A stretch of 64,000 nt of DNA, taken from Streptomyces sp. LUP47B (GTDB taxonomy: Bacteria; Actinomycetota; Actinomycetes; Streptomycetales; Streptomycetaceae). The translations under genes and the position numbers were made by a program. The stretch lies in NCBI RefSeq assembly GCF_001746295.1, contig NZ_MJAH01000001.1:1397782-1461781 (forward strand). Reading direction: 5' to 3'. This document shows positions 51,583-62,800 of the stretch, in pieces (positions within the stretch are counted from its first letter, which is position 1; each line of letters opens with the position of its first letter). The notes beneath the pieces are model-generated. The model saw only the letters and a list, made by a program, of their open reading frames with translations. It made no database searches and had not been told where the DNA came from.

Positions 51583-52803
51583 TCACTTCAGGACCAGCGG
51601 CAGGGAACCGAGGCCGCTGAGGAAGTTGGAGTAGACCGGCTTCGCCGGGCCGGTCTGTTCCATGTCCTCCACCAGATCGCGCAGTCCCTCCAGGACCGCT
51701 CCGATCTCCGCGCGGGCCAGGTAGGCGCCCAGGCAGAAGTGCGGGCCGTAGGCGAAGGTGCAGTGTTTGTTGGGGGTGCGGTCGAGGTGGAGCCTTCCGG
51801 GGTCGTCGAAGATCTGCTCGTCGTGGTTGGCGGAGGCGTTCCACACCGTCACGATTTCGCCGGCGCGGATCGGGCGGCCCGCGATCTCGGTGTCGGTCGT
51901 GGCCGTGCGTCCCGAGTGCAGCGCCGGGGTCGTCCAGCGCAGAATCTCCTCCACGGCAGTGTCGACACCTGCATCCCCGCGCTTGAGCGCCTCCCACTGG
52001 TCGGGGTGCTCCACCAGTGCCAGGGCGGCGCCGACCATGGACAGCCGGGCCGTCTCGTCACCGCCGAGGATCAGGCTGTAGCAGTTGAGCATGACCTCGT
52101 CGTCGTCCAGCGGAAGCCCGTTCACCCTGCTTCCGGCGAGGAGCGCGATGACGTCCGCGTGGCCGCTGTCACGCCGGTCGCGGGCGAGGTTCGCGAAATA
52201 GAGCAGGATCTCGCTCTTGGCGATCCACGCGTCGGCGGCGGTGCCGTCGGCGTCGTGGGAGCCCAGGGCCGAGGACGTCAGGCTCAGGACATGGGCGCGG
52301 TCGCTCTCGGGCACGCCGAGCAGGTCGCAGATCGCCCCGAGGGGGATGCCGGCGGCCACATCCGCGGCGAAGTCGCAGTCCCCCTTGTCGATGGCCTCCC
52401 GCAGCAGCCGGTCGACCGTGCGGCGCACGCTCGCCACGACCGGCTGGAGGGCGCGCGGGGTGAACGCGGACATCAGGACGCGGCGCAGCTCCCGGTGCCG
52501 GTCCCCGTCGGTGATGGCGAGCATGCGGCCGGCCGCCGAGTCGCCGCCCGTGAGCAGGGTTTCCAGTACGTTGCCGCCCTCGGAGGTGAAGGTGGTGTTG
52601 TCGCGGTACACCGAGGTCACGTCGGCATGCCGGGTCACCACCCAGAAGCCGGGAGCCGTTTCGGTGGCCCGGTTCCAGTGGACCGGCTCATGCTCCCGCA
52701 AGTGGTGCCACACGGCGGACAGTTCGTCCTCGGCGTGCAGCCGCGGATCCGCCAGGTTCAGTGTGTCGAGCTCTTCCGGACCGATGGTCCGCCGCGTGGT
52801 CAT
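51583..52803 (-). CDS. Cytochrome P450 of the NRPS operon
   Basis: The 406-residue soluble P450 has the I-helix oxygen-binding motif GGDET (247-251), the ExxR pair in EEILRW (Glu286, Arg289) and the heme loop FAYGPHFCLGAYLAR with proximal Cys357. GGGGAG lies seven bases before the ATG. It is the last gene of the minus-strand operon, 18 bp after mbtH, so it probably hydroxylates the peptide or an amino acid bound to the NRPS. The family number and reaction cannot be assigned from sequence alone. Electron-transfer partners (ferredoxin and reductase) are not adjacent. Confidence 0.93.
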   Translation of the reverse strand: MTTRRTIGPEELDTLNLADPRLHAEDELSAVWHHLREHEPVHWNRATETAPGFWVVTRHADVTSVYRDNTTFTSEGGNVLETLLTGGDSAAGRMLAITDGDRHRELRRVLMSAFTPRALQPVVASVRRTVDRLLREAIDKGDCDFAADVAAGIPLGAICDLLGVPESDRAHVLSLTSSALGSHDADGTAADAWIAKSEILLYFANLARDRRDSGHADVIALLAGSRVNGLPLDDDEVMLNCYSLILGGDETARLSMVGAALALVEHPDQWEALKRGDAGVDTAVEEILRWTTPALHSGRTATTDTEIAGRPIRAGEIVTVWNASANHDEQIFDDPGRLHLDRTPNKHCTFAYGPHFCLGAYLARAEIGAVLEGLRDLVEDMEQTGPAKPVYSNFLSGLGSLPLVLK

Positions 52804-52821
52804 CGTTCGACTCCCCCTGCT

Positions 52822-53034
52822 CTATTCGCCCATGGCCCGGATCAGGCTCTTGGGCCGCATGTCGGTCCAGTGCCGTTCGACGTACGCCAGGCACTCCTGG
52901 CGGGCCGCCCGGCCGTGGACGACCGTCCAGCCGGCCGGCACCTCCGCGAAGGCGGGCCACAGGGAGTGCTGGCCCTCGTCGTTGACCAGCACGAAGTGCT
53001 CGAGGGTGTCGTCGTCGAACGGGTTGGCGCTCAT
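52822..53034 (-). CDS. mbtH: MbtH-family protein
   Basis: ATG 53034 overlaps the NRPS stop (ATGA) and starts the standard MbtH opening [20 protein letters not shown]. The rest is intact: [20 protein letters not shown] then [20 protein letters not shown] with PKSL. The full length is 70 residues. MbtH proteins bind the adenylation domain N-terminal subdomain and are needed for its folding or activity in many NRPSs. Coupling to the TE module and to the larger NRPS indicates dedicated use by this pathway. Confidence 0.97.
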   Translation of the reverse strand: MSANPFDDDTLEHFVLVNDEGQHSLWPAFAEVPAGWTVVHGRAARQECLAYVERHWTDMRPKSLIRAMGE

Positions 53035-56000
53035 GCGGGGTTCCTTCCATGGGTTGCCGTGTCCAGTACGCGGCCGATCCGCTCCAGCGGGCCCGGCCGG
53101 GTCATCTCCCCGTGAACGCACGGGAGGTCGTGGTTGTCGACGCGTCCGCGGACGTACGGCTGCCAGGCACGGTGGCGCTCCGGGTGTGTGTCCGGATCCT
53201 GTGCGGCCGTGAAGAACAGCAGGTCGCCGCGGTACGTCGTAGGGGCGAACTCGTCCATCAACAGTCGGTTTCCGGCGGTGACCTCGACCAGGGCGGCCAG
53301 TTCGGCGTCGTCGAGGCTCGCGGTCATGTCGGGGACGCTGCGCACGAGTTCGGCGAAGCGGGTGTCGGTGAGGGGCTCGGTTTCGTCGGGTTGGGGGCGG
53401 CCCAGGATGCCGAGCAGGCTGCGCAGCAGTGCGGGCCGGTCCGCCGCGCGGGCACCGCGGTCGATCCAGATCCCGGGGAAGGCGTCGAGCATCGCCAGGA
53501 GGGCGACGTCGTGGCCCTGCTTCTGGAGGGTAACGGCGACGTCGTACGCCACCAGGCCGCCCATGGAGTAGCCGAGCAGGTGGTAAGGGCCCTCGGGCTG
53601 GATCTCGCGGATGCGGGCGAGGTGGTCGGCGACCGCCGTCGGAAGGCTGTCCGCACGCGGGCGGCCGGGGATCAGGCCTTGCGACTGCAGCCCGTACAGC
53701 GGGCGTTCGGCGTCGAGGTGGCGGGCGAGTCCGGCGAAGCCCCAGGCGAGACCGGAGGCGGGCGGCAGACAGAAGAGGGGTTCTTTGCCGCCCCGGGTGC
53801 GCAGGGGCAGTACGGCGTCCAGGGGCGCCGCGCCCGACGTGCCGCCCCGCAGTCGCTGGGCCAGTCCCGCGACCGTGGGGGTGTCGAACACCGCGCGCAG
53901 CGGCAGTTCGGCGCCGAGGTCGGTGCGGATCCGGGCGGTGAGGCGGGGGGTCAGCAGCGAGTGGCCGCCGAGGTCGAAGAAGCTGTCGTGGATGCCGACG
54001 CTGGAGGGCGCCAGTGCGAGGACCTCGGCGACGATCGCGCGCAGCCGATCCTCGTGCGGGGTGCGCGGGGCGCCGGTGGTCTCGGCCGGTGCGGACGGGT
54101 CCGGCAGGGCCGTGCGGTCGGTCTTGCCGCTGGCGGTGCGCGGGAGAGCGGTGAGCGGCACGACGGTGGCCGGGACCATGTGCGCGGGGAGGGCGCCGGC
54201 CAGGTGCTCGCGCAGGCGGTCGGGGGCGGCATCCCCCGCGACGTAGGCCACCAACTGCTGGTCGCCTCGCTGGTTCTGACGCACTGTCACCGCTGCTTCG
54301 GTTACGGCTGGGTGTGCGGTGAGCACGGCCTCGATCTCGCCGAGTTCGACGCGGAAGCCACGGATCTTCACCTGCTGGTCGGCACGTCCGACGAACCGCA
54401 GCCGTCCGTCACGGCCGCGGACCGCGAGGTCCCCGGTCCGGTACATCCGCTCCCCCGGCGCCCCGAAGGGGTCGGCGACGAACCGCTCGGCGGTGAGTGC
54501 CGGGCGGCCGAGGTAGCCGCGGGCGGGGCCGCCGCCACCGAGATGGATCTCGCCGACGATTCCGTCGGGTACCGGCCGCAGGGCCTGGTCCAGGAGGTGG
54601 ACCCGGTTACGGGCGAGGGGTTCGCCGAGCGGTGGTGAGCCCTGAACGGTGTCCTCGTCGGAGCGCCAGGCCGTGGCGTAGATCGTCGCCTCGGTGGGCC
54701 CGTAGAAGTTGACCAGCCGTGCTGTGGGGAAGGCGTCCCGGAGGTCTTCGCGGAGCTGTGCGGGGATGGGCTCACCGCCCAGGGCGACGGTGTGCGGTGC
54801 GGCGTCCGGGCGTTCCGCGACCAGGCCCGCCATCACCGACGGTACGCCGCTGATCAGCCCGGCGTCGGTGCCGGAGGCGGTGAGGGACAGCAGGTTGTCG
54901 ACGAGTTCGATGCGTCCGCCGCACAGCAGCGGCGCGAAGATCTCGAACACCGAGACGTCGAAGTTGAGCGAGGTGGAGAAGAGGACCTTGCGCAGAGCCT
55001 GGCGGCCGAAGGTGCGATGAGTCCATTCCACGAACTCGACGGCGTTGCGGTGGGTGGCGAGGACTCCCTTGGGGCGCCCGGTGGAGCCGGAGGTGTAGGT
55101 GATGTAGGCGAGGTTTCCGGGCAGTGGGCGCTGTAGCGGGGGTTCCTGATGGTCCGCCGGCTCAGCGCCGATCAGCACCAGTTGGGTTGTCGCGGGAAGC
55201 ACTTCCGCCGTGTCGGCCGTGACCAGCACGGCCACCGGCCCGGCGTCCTCCACGATGTACGCGAGTCTGTCCTTCGGGTAGGCGGGGTCGAGCGGCAGAT
55301 AGGCGGCCCCCGACTTCAGTACGGCCAGGACGGCCACGACCAGGTCGGCTGTGCGGGGCAGGGCGATACCGACCACCCGTTCCGGACCGGCGCCGAGCGC
55401 GGTGAGCCGGTGGGCCAGCCGCTCGGCCCGCGCGTCTAGTTCGCCGTACGACAGACTCGTGCCGCCCGCTCGTACGGCCTCCGCGTCGGGTGTGGCCGTC
55501 GCCTGGGCCGTCCAGAGGTCGGTGAGGGTGCGGGTCGCGGGGGCCGGTTCGGTGGCCGGGTCGGGGCGGGGGTCGTTCTTGGGGTCGAGGAGGCCGAGGC
55601 GCCCGAGCGGGAGGTCCGGGTCGGCGGCGAGGGTCTCCAGGATGTGCACGAGGTGGGCGAGTTGGGCGTCGGCCCAGCCGTCCTCGAAGAGGTCGCGCCG
55701 GTGGGCGAGGCGGAAGCGCAGGCGTCGTCCGGGGAAGGCGACGAGGGTCACGGGATAGTGGGTGGCGTCACGGCCGCTCGTGCCGGTGATGCGCAGGCTG
55801 TCGGCGGGAGCCGTGTCTTCCATCAGGTAGTTCTCGAACACCACGAGGGTGTCGAAGAGTTCGGGCAGGCCGGTGGTGCGCTGGATGTCGGCGAGGCCGA
55901 GGTGGTGGTGGTCGAGGAGGCTGACGCAGCCGCCCTGGACGTCCCGCATCAGGTCGCTCAGCGAGCGGTCGGGGCGCAGCCGTACGCGAACCGGCACGGT

Positions 56001-56855
56001 GTTCACGAACAGCCCGACCATCGACTCGACGCCGGGCAGGGTTGCGGGGCGTCCGGAGACGGTGGCGCCGAACACCACGTCGTTTCGGCCGGTCGTCCGG
56101 CTGAGCAGGACCGACCAGGCGGTCTGCACCAGGGTGTTGGCGGTGACGCCGAGCCTGCGGGCGAGAGCGGTGAGGGCGGCCCCGGTGGTCTCCGGCAGCT
56201 CGGCGCGGGCCTGGTCCAGTGGACCGGGCCCGGGGTCGGGCGGGGCCAGCCGGGTCGGTTCGGTCACTTCGTCCAGGACCGTCCGCCAGGCGGTCTCCGC
56301 GGCGGTGCGGTCCTGGCGGCCGAGCCATTCCAGGAAGGTGCGGTAGGCGGGGGCGGGCGGGAGCTCTTCTGACTTGTAGAGCGCGAGGAGTTCGCGCACC
56401 AGGACGGAGACCGACCAGCCGTCGAGCAGGATGTGGTGGTGGGTGACGAGGAGCCGGTGCCGTCCGTCGGCCAGGCGGGCCAGGGTGCAGCGGATCAGGG
56501 GCGGGGTGGCCGGGTCGAAACCGCGGTCGCGGTCCGCGTCGAGGAGCCGGGACCAGCCGCCCTCGGAGTCGACGACGGTCTCGGTCCACGGCAGGGTCGC
56601 GCGGTGCGGGACGACCTGCACCGGCGCGCCCCCCTTTCGGCGCCGGAAGGCGGCGCGGAGGTTGGGGTGGCGGTCCAGCAGGGCCTGCCAGGCGGCGCGC
56701 AGCCGGCCGGGGTCGACCGGGCCTTCGAGGTCGAGGACCAGCTGCACGAGGTACACGTCGGCGGCGTCCCGCTCGTGCTCGTAGACGGCGTGGAAGAGGA
56801 GGCCCTCCTGGAGGGGGGTCAGGGGCAGGACGTCGGCCAGCGCGGGCTGGGTCAT
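53031..56855 (-). CDS. NRPS termination module (C-A-T-TE)
   Basis: ATG 56855 lies 23 bp after the partner NRPS stop. The 1274-residue protein begins [20 protein letters not shown], the usual acceptor end of an inter-NRPS docking (COM) pair. The condensation domain has HHILLDGW (His140, Asp145). The adenylation domain shows [29 protein letters not shown] and [20 protein letters not shown]. Reading the binding pocket against GrsA by eye gives D-V-F-S-A-G-F-I-Y-K, which I cannot match to a known substrate. The carrier motif is [10 protein letters not shown]. The thioesterase has GYSMGG with Ser1097 and a late His in LPCVHGEM. It adds the last residue and releases or cyclises the peptide. Confidence 0.95.
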   Translation of the reverse strand: MTQPALADVLPLTPLQEGLLFHAVYEHERDAADVYLVQLVLDLEGPVDPGRLRAAWQALLDRHPNLRAAFRRRKGGAPVQVVPHRATLPWTETVVDSEGGWSRLLDADRDRGFDPATPPLIRCTLARLADGRHRLLVTHHHILLDGWSVSVLVRELLALYKSEELPPAPAYRTFLEWLGRQDRTAAETAWRTVLDEVTEPTRLAPPDPGPGPLDQARAELPETTGAALTALARRLGVTANTLVQTAWSVLLSRTTGRNDVVFGATVSGRPATLPGVESMVGLFVNTVPVRVRLRPDRSLSDLMRDVQGGCVSLLDHHHLGLADIQRTTGLPELFDTLVVFENYLMEDTAPADSLRITGTSGRDATHYPVTLVAFPGRRLRFRLAHRRDLFEDGWADAQLAHLVHILETLAADPDLPLGRLGLLDPKNDPRPDPATEPAPATRTLTDLWTAQATATPDAEAVRAGGTSLSYGELDARAERLAHRLTALGAGPERVVGIALPRTADLVVAVLAVLKSGAAYLPLDPAYPKDRLAYIVEDAGPVAVLVTADTAEVLPATTQLVLIGAEPADHQEPPLQRPLPGNLAYITYTSGSTGRPKGVLATHRNAVEFVEWTHRTFGRQALRKVLFSTSLNFDVSVFEIFAPLLCGGRIELVDNLLSLTASGTDAGLISGVPSVMAGLVAERPDAAPHTVALGGEPIPAQLREDLRDAFPTARLVNFYGPTEATIYATAWRSDEDTVQGSPPLGEPLARNRVHLLDQALRPVPDGIVGEIHLGGGGPARGYLGRPALTAERFVADPFGAPGERMYRTGDLAVRGRDGRLRFVGRADQQVKIRGFRVELGEIEAVLTAHPAVTEAAVTVRQNQRGDQQLVAYVAGDAAPDRLREHLAGALPAHMVPATVVPLTALPRTASGKTDRTALPDPSAPAETTGAPRTPHEDRLRAIVAEVLALAPSSVGIHDSFFDLGGHSLLTPRLTARIRTDLGAELPLRAVFDTPTVAGLAQRLRGGTSGAAPLDAVLPLRTRGGKEPLFCLPPASGLAWGFAGLARHLDAERPLYGLQSQGLIPGRPRADSLPTAVADHLARIREIQPEGPYHLLGYSMGGLVAYDVAVTLQKQGHDVALLAMLDAFPGIWIDRGARAADRPALLRSLLGILGRPQPDETEPLTDTRFAELVRSVPDMTASLDDAELAALVEVTAGNRLLMDEFAPTTYRGDLLFFTAAQDPDTHPERHRAWQPYVRGRVDNHDLPCVHGEMTRPGPLERIGRVLDTATHGRNPA

Positions 56856-56878
56856 CGCTTCGTCTCTTTCCGTGCGCG

Positions 56879-59800
56879 TCAGCCGTCGAGGCCGGCGGCG
56901 AGTTCGTCGAGTTCGTCCGCGTCGAGCTCTGCCGCCAGCAGGGCGCCCGGGGCCTCCGGTGACCTGCGGGCGGCACGGTCGGTCAGCGCGGTGAGAGCGG
57001 CGAGCCAGGCCTCGGCCAGCTCCCGTACCTCGGTCTCGGAGAGCACTCCGTCGGGCCACGACCAGTCGGCGACGAGCCGGGGGCCCGCCGGGGTGTCGTG
57101 GACGACCGCGTTGAGGTCGAGGGCGTGGGCGGCGGCGAGGCCGGGATCGGTGCCGCTGCCGAGTGCCGGCGACTCCGGGGCGAACGACCACGGGCTGTCG
57201 GTGGCCGGGGGTGCGGCGAACCGGCCGAGGTAGTTGAAGCCGATCGGGGGTGCGGGCTGCTGTGCCAACTCGCCCGCGGTGTCCGGGTTCAGGTACCGCA
57301 GGAGGCCGAACCCGACGCCTCGGTCGGGCAGTTCGGCGGTCCGGTCGGCGACACGGCGCACGACATCGTCGGCGGCGGGACCTGCGCCCAGCGCGTCCCG
57401 CAGGTCGAGGCCCTCCAGGTCGACATGGACCGGATAGAGGGAGGTGAACCAGCCGACCGTGCGGGAGAGTTCGAGACCTGGGGCGATCTCCTCACGGCCG
57501 TGCCCCTCGACGTCGACGACGACGTGCGGGACGTCCTGGCGTGCGGCGACAGCCAGGGCGAGGCCGGCGAGCAGCACGTCCTGCGGTCCGGCGCGGAACG
57601 CGGCGGGCACGCTGCCGAGCAGCGGGCCGGTCACGTCGGCTTCTAGGGTCAGGCGCAGTGACCTGGCGGTGGCCGCGGTGTCCTTCGCGGGGTCGAGCGG
57701 TCTGGCGCCGAAGGGGTCGCGCGGGGCATCGTTCAGCCGCCGCCACAGCTTGGCCTCCGCACCTCGGGTGCGCGCCTCCGCACGCAGCACGGCCGACCAG
57801 GTGCGGAACGACGTCCCGACGGGCGGCAGTTGAGGCTCACGCCGCTGCGTGACCGCCTGCCAGGCCGCCTCCAGGTCGGGCACGAGGATCCGCCAGGACA
57901 CTCCGTCCACGGCCAGGTGATGGACGACCAGCAGCAGCCGTCCGGGGCGTTCCCGGCCCGCGTCGAGCCATACGGCCCGCAGCATCGCGCCGGTCGCCGG
58001 GTCGAGGGTGCCGAGCGCGCGGTCGAACTCCTCGGCCACGACCGCGTGGAGGTCGTTCTCGCCGCTGACGTCCCGGTGGTCCACGACCACGGTGACCGAG
58101 CCGACCCGGCCGACCTCCATCGAACGGGCCCCGGTGAGCCGGGAGCGGAGCATGTCGTGGTGGTCCACGAGCGCCTGGAGGCCGTGGGTCAGCCGGGGCA
58201 CGTCGGCGTCCGCGGGCACCGTCAGCAGCACCGACTGGCTGAGCCGGCCGATCGGACCGCCGCGCTCGACCAGCCAGTGCATCACGGGCGTGAACGGCAC
58301 CGGTCCGACGCCATCGTCGGCGCCGCCGCCGCTCGAGGCGCCCACGGGACCGCGGGCCACCGCCGCGAGGGCGGCCACCGTCTGGTGCTCGTACACATCG
58401 CGCGGGCTGATCACCACTCCGGCCTCGGCGGCCCGGCTCACCAGCCGGATCGAGGAGATGCTGTCGCCGCCGAGCGCGAAGAAGCCCTCGTCGAGGGTGA
58501 GCCCGGGAAGCTTCAGCAGGTCGCGGAAGAGTTCGGCGAGCACCCGCTCGGCGGGCGACTTCGGCGCACGGTCCGCTTCGAGGGCCGTTCGCGTCCCGGG
58601 GGCGGGCAGGGCCCTGCGGTCGAGCTTGCCGTTGGGGGTGAGCGGGAGGGCGTCCAGAACGACAACGGCCGAGGGGACCATGTACTCGGGGAGCAGCCGA
58701 TCGGCGTCCCGGCGCAGCGCGGCGGGGTCGGCGGGCCGGTGTCCGGGGCGGGTGGTGACGTAGGCGACCAGGCGCCGCTCCCCCGGCTCGTCCTCGCGCA
58801 TCACGACGGCTGCCTGCGCGACCGCGGGGTCGCGGGCCAACGCCGCCTCGATCTCGCCGGGTTCGATCCGGAAGCCGCGCAGCTTGACCTGCTCGTCGGC
58901 GCGGCCGAGATACTCCAGCTGTCCGTCGGGCGACCAGCGGGCCAGGTCGCCGGTGCGGTACATGCGGTCGCCGGGGCCGCCGTGCGGGTCGGCGACGAAG
59001 CGCGCGGCCGTCAGGCCGGGGCGGCCGAGGTAGCCGCGGGCCACGCCGGTTCCCGCGAGGTAGAGATCGCCGGCCGCGCCGGGCGGCACCGGGCGCAGCC
59101 AGGCGTCCAGGACGAGGGCGCGGGTACCGGCGACGGGCCGCCCGATGGGCGGGGGCTGGTCGCCGCAGAGCGGAACGGCGATGGTGGCGCAGACCGTGGA
59201 CTCGGTGGGCCCGTAGGCGTTGGCCATACGGCGGCCGGGCGCCCAGCGGGCCACCAGTTCGCCGGAGCAGGCCTCGGCGCCGACGACCAGGGTCTCCAGG
59301 TCGGGCAGCTCGCTCGGCGGCAGCGTGGCGAGGGCGGTCGGCGGGATCAGGGCGTGGGTGATCCGCCCCCGGGTCAGCTCCTGTTCGAGTTCCTCGCCCA
59401 GCAGCGGCCCCGGCACGTCCGGCACCACCAGGGTCCCGCCCGACGCGAAGGCCATCAAGAGCTCCATCACGGACGCGTCGAAGCCGGGCGCCGAGAACTG
59501 CAGGACCCTGCTGTCGGGACCGAGTCCGAAGCGCTCGGTCTGTGTGCGCGCGAGGGCGGCGAGCCCGCGATTCTCGACCACCACGCCCTTGGGGGTGCCG
59601 GTCGAGCCGGAGGTGTGGATTACGTAGGCGGCGTGGTGGGGGTGGTGGTCGGTGGGCGGTTCGCCGGGGGCGCCGTCCGTCGTGAGGCCGGTCAGGACGT
59701 GTGCCGGTCGGGCGTCGGCCAGCAGGGCGTCGATGCGGTCGGCGGGGAGTGCCGGGTCGACCGGGAGGAACGCGGCGCCGGACAGGGCGACCGCGAGCAG

Positions 59801-62800
59801 GGCGACGATCCGGTCCGCGGACCGGGGCAGTCGTACGGCGACGAGGTCGCCGGGGCCGATACCGCGCCCGGCGAGGAAGCCGGCCATCTTCCGTGCCTCG
59901 GTGTCCAGTTCGGCGTACGACAGGTCGTTGAGCGCGGGCGCGTCGGGCCGTTGCCGCACCTGCCGCGTGAACATCTCGGCCAGGGACTCGGGCGGTACCG
60001 GTTCCCGGTGCGCGTTCCAGTCGTCGAGGCGGGCGTGCTCGTCCTCGTCGAGGAGGTCCACGTCGCCGATGCGCCGGTCCGGGTCGGTGGCGACGGCGTC
60101 GAGGAAGTGGATGAGCCTGTGGGCCAGTCGGCGGGCGGTCTCCGGCTCGAAGAGATCCGTGCTGAACTCGGCGACGCCGTCGATGCCCGCCGGGGAGCCG
60201 TCGTCGTGGCGGTGCTCGGTGAGATACAGGGACAGGTCGAAACGGGCCACCCCCGTCGCCACCGGTTCACGGGCGACGCTCAGACCCGGCAGGGCGGGGA
60301 CGGGGTCGGCGCCATGGCCGGTGTAGGCCAGCATGACCTGGAAGAGGGGGTGGCGGGCGAGGCTCCGCTCGGGGCTGACGACGTCCACCAGGAGGTCGAA
60401 CGGCACGTCCTGGTGGGCGTAGGCCGCGAGGTCGAAGTCCCGGACGCGGGAGAGGAGTTCACGGAAGGTGGGGTTGCCGGAGGTGTCGGTGCGCAGGGTG
60501 AGGCTGTTGACGAAGAATCCGACGAGGTCGTCGAGCCGCTCGTCGCTCCGGCCGGCGACGGGGGTGCCGATGGGCACGTCGGTGCCGGAGCCGAGCCGGG
60601 TCAGGAGGGCGGCGAGTCCGGCCTGGAGCACCATGAAGAGGGTCACCCGCTGTGCGGCGGCCAGGTCGGCGAGACCGGCGTGGAGCTCCGGGTCCACGGC
60701 GACGGCCGTACGGTCGCCCCGGCCGCTGGGTACGGCGGGCCTCGGGTGGTCGGCGGGCAGCGGGAGTTCCTCGGCGACTCCCTCCAACGCCGCGCGCCAG
60801 AAGTCGATCTGACCGGCCATCATGCTGCCGGGGTCGTGCTCGTCCCCGAGCAACTCGCGCTGCCAGTGCGCGAAGTCGGCGTACTGGACGGGCAGGGGCG
60901 GCCACTCGGGCGATCTTCCCTCGCGGCGGGCCGTGTAGGCGCGCTCCAGGTCCCGCGTCAGCGGCCGCATGGACCAGCCGTCCACCGCGCTGTGGTGGGC
61001 GAGCAGGAGGAGGACGTGGGTGTCGTCGCCGAGGTCGTACAGGGTCACCCGCAGGGGCAGTTCGACGGAGAGGTCGAAGCGCCGGCCGGCGGCGCCCTGT
61101 AGCAGCCCGGGAAGTTCGGCCTCGGTGGCGCGGACGAGGTCCAGGCGCGGCCGGGCCTCCTCCGGGGCCAGGATCCGCTGGTAGGGAGCGCCCTGGACGT
61201 CGGGCTGGAGGGTGCGCAGCGGCTCGTGGCGGGCGACGACGTCGGCGAGCGCCTCCGCGAGCGCCTGCCGGTCCAGGGGGCCCGTCAGGCGCAGGGCCGC
61301 GGGGACGGTGTAGGCGGTGTGGCCGCCGTCGAGGCGGCTCATGAACCACAGCCGCTGCTGGCCGTAGGACAGGGGTATCGGGTCGGGACGGACCGGCGGC
61401 GGGAGGAGGGCGGGCCGTAGCGCGTTGCCCGTCTCGCCCAGGCGGCGGGCGAGGGCCGCCGGGGTGGCGGCCTCGAAGACGGCTCGTACGGGCAGCACGG
61501 TGCCGAAAGCGGTCCTGATCCGGTCGGTGAGGCGCATGGCGAGCAGGGAGTCGCCGCCGAGGTCGAAGAAGGCATCGTCCGAGCCGACCTGGTGGGCGTC
61601 GAGCCCGAGGACATCGGCGAACAGTCCGCGGAGGATCTCCTCCTGCGGGGTGCGCGGGGCGCGGTCGGCACCGGTGACCCTGGTGGTCGCGGCCGGGACC
61701 GGGAGGGCCGCGCGGTCCAGCTTGCCGTTGGCGGTCAGCGGGAGCCGGTCCAGGACGACGACCGCGGAGGGCACCATGTGCTCGGGCAGGGTCCGCGCGA
61801 TGTGGTCCCGCAGCGACACCGGGTCGGGCGTGCCTTCGGACACGGCGTATCCCACCAGCCGCCCCTGACGGACCAGGACGACGGCGCGGGACACCTCCGG
61901 ATGGGCCGCCAGCGCCGCCTCGACCTCCCCAGGCTCGATCCGGAAACCGCGGATCTTGACCTGGTCGTCGGCCCGGCCGGCGTACTCCAGCTGCCCGTCC
62001 GCCGTACGGCGTGCGAGGTCGCCGGTGCGGTACATCCGGTCGCCGGGCCCGCCGAAGGGGTCCGCTACGAACCGGCCGGCCGTCAGTCCCGGGCGACCCC
62101 GATAGCCTCGGGCGAGGCCCGCGCCCGCCACGTACAGCTCACCGGCCACACCCGGCGGTACCAGCCGCAGACCAGCGTCCAGGACATGGGCTCGCAGATC
62201 GGGGATGGGCTCGCCGATGCCCTCGCACCGCTCCCGGGTGAGCGGGAGTCCGGTGACGTGGACGGTTGTCTCGGTGATGCCGTACATGTTCACGAGGGCG
62301 GGGGCGTCTTCGGGGTGCCGGGTGAACCAGTCCGCGACGGGCGTGACGTCGAGCGCCTCTCCGCCGAGGACGACGTGCCGCAGGCTCAGTTCCTTTGAGA
62401 TCCGCGGCAGCTCGGCGTCGGCCCGTACCAGCTCGCCGAAGGCCGAGGGGGTCTGGTTGAGGACGGTCACCCGTTCCCGGGCGAGCAGCCGCAGGAACTC
62501 GTGCGGATCCCTGCTGACCTCGTGCGGCACGACGACCAGCGTGCCGCCGTGCAGCAGTGCTCCCCACAGTTCCCAGACGGAGAAGTCGAAGGCGTAGGAG
62601 TGGAACAGGGTCCACACGTCGCCGGGGCCGAAGTCGAACCAGTGGCGGGTGGACTCGAAGAGGCGGGTCACGTTGCCGTGCGGGACGGCGACACCCTTCG
62701 GTCGTCCGGTCGAGCCGGAGGTGTGGATGACGTAGGCGAGGTGATCACCCGTCAGCTGCGGGAGGTCAGCAACACTCGGGGAGGCGCCGTGGTCGTCCAG

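Noticed and set aside
57830..61102. Long plus-strand open frame opposite the NRPS
   Set aside because: Antisense shadow of NRPS codons; no ribosome site or recognisable domain.
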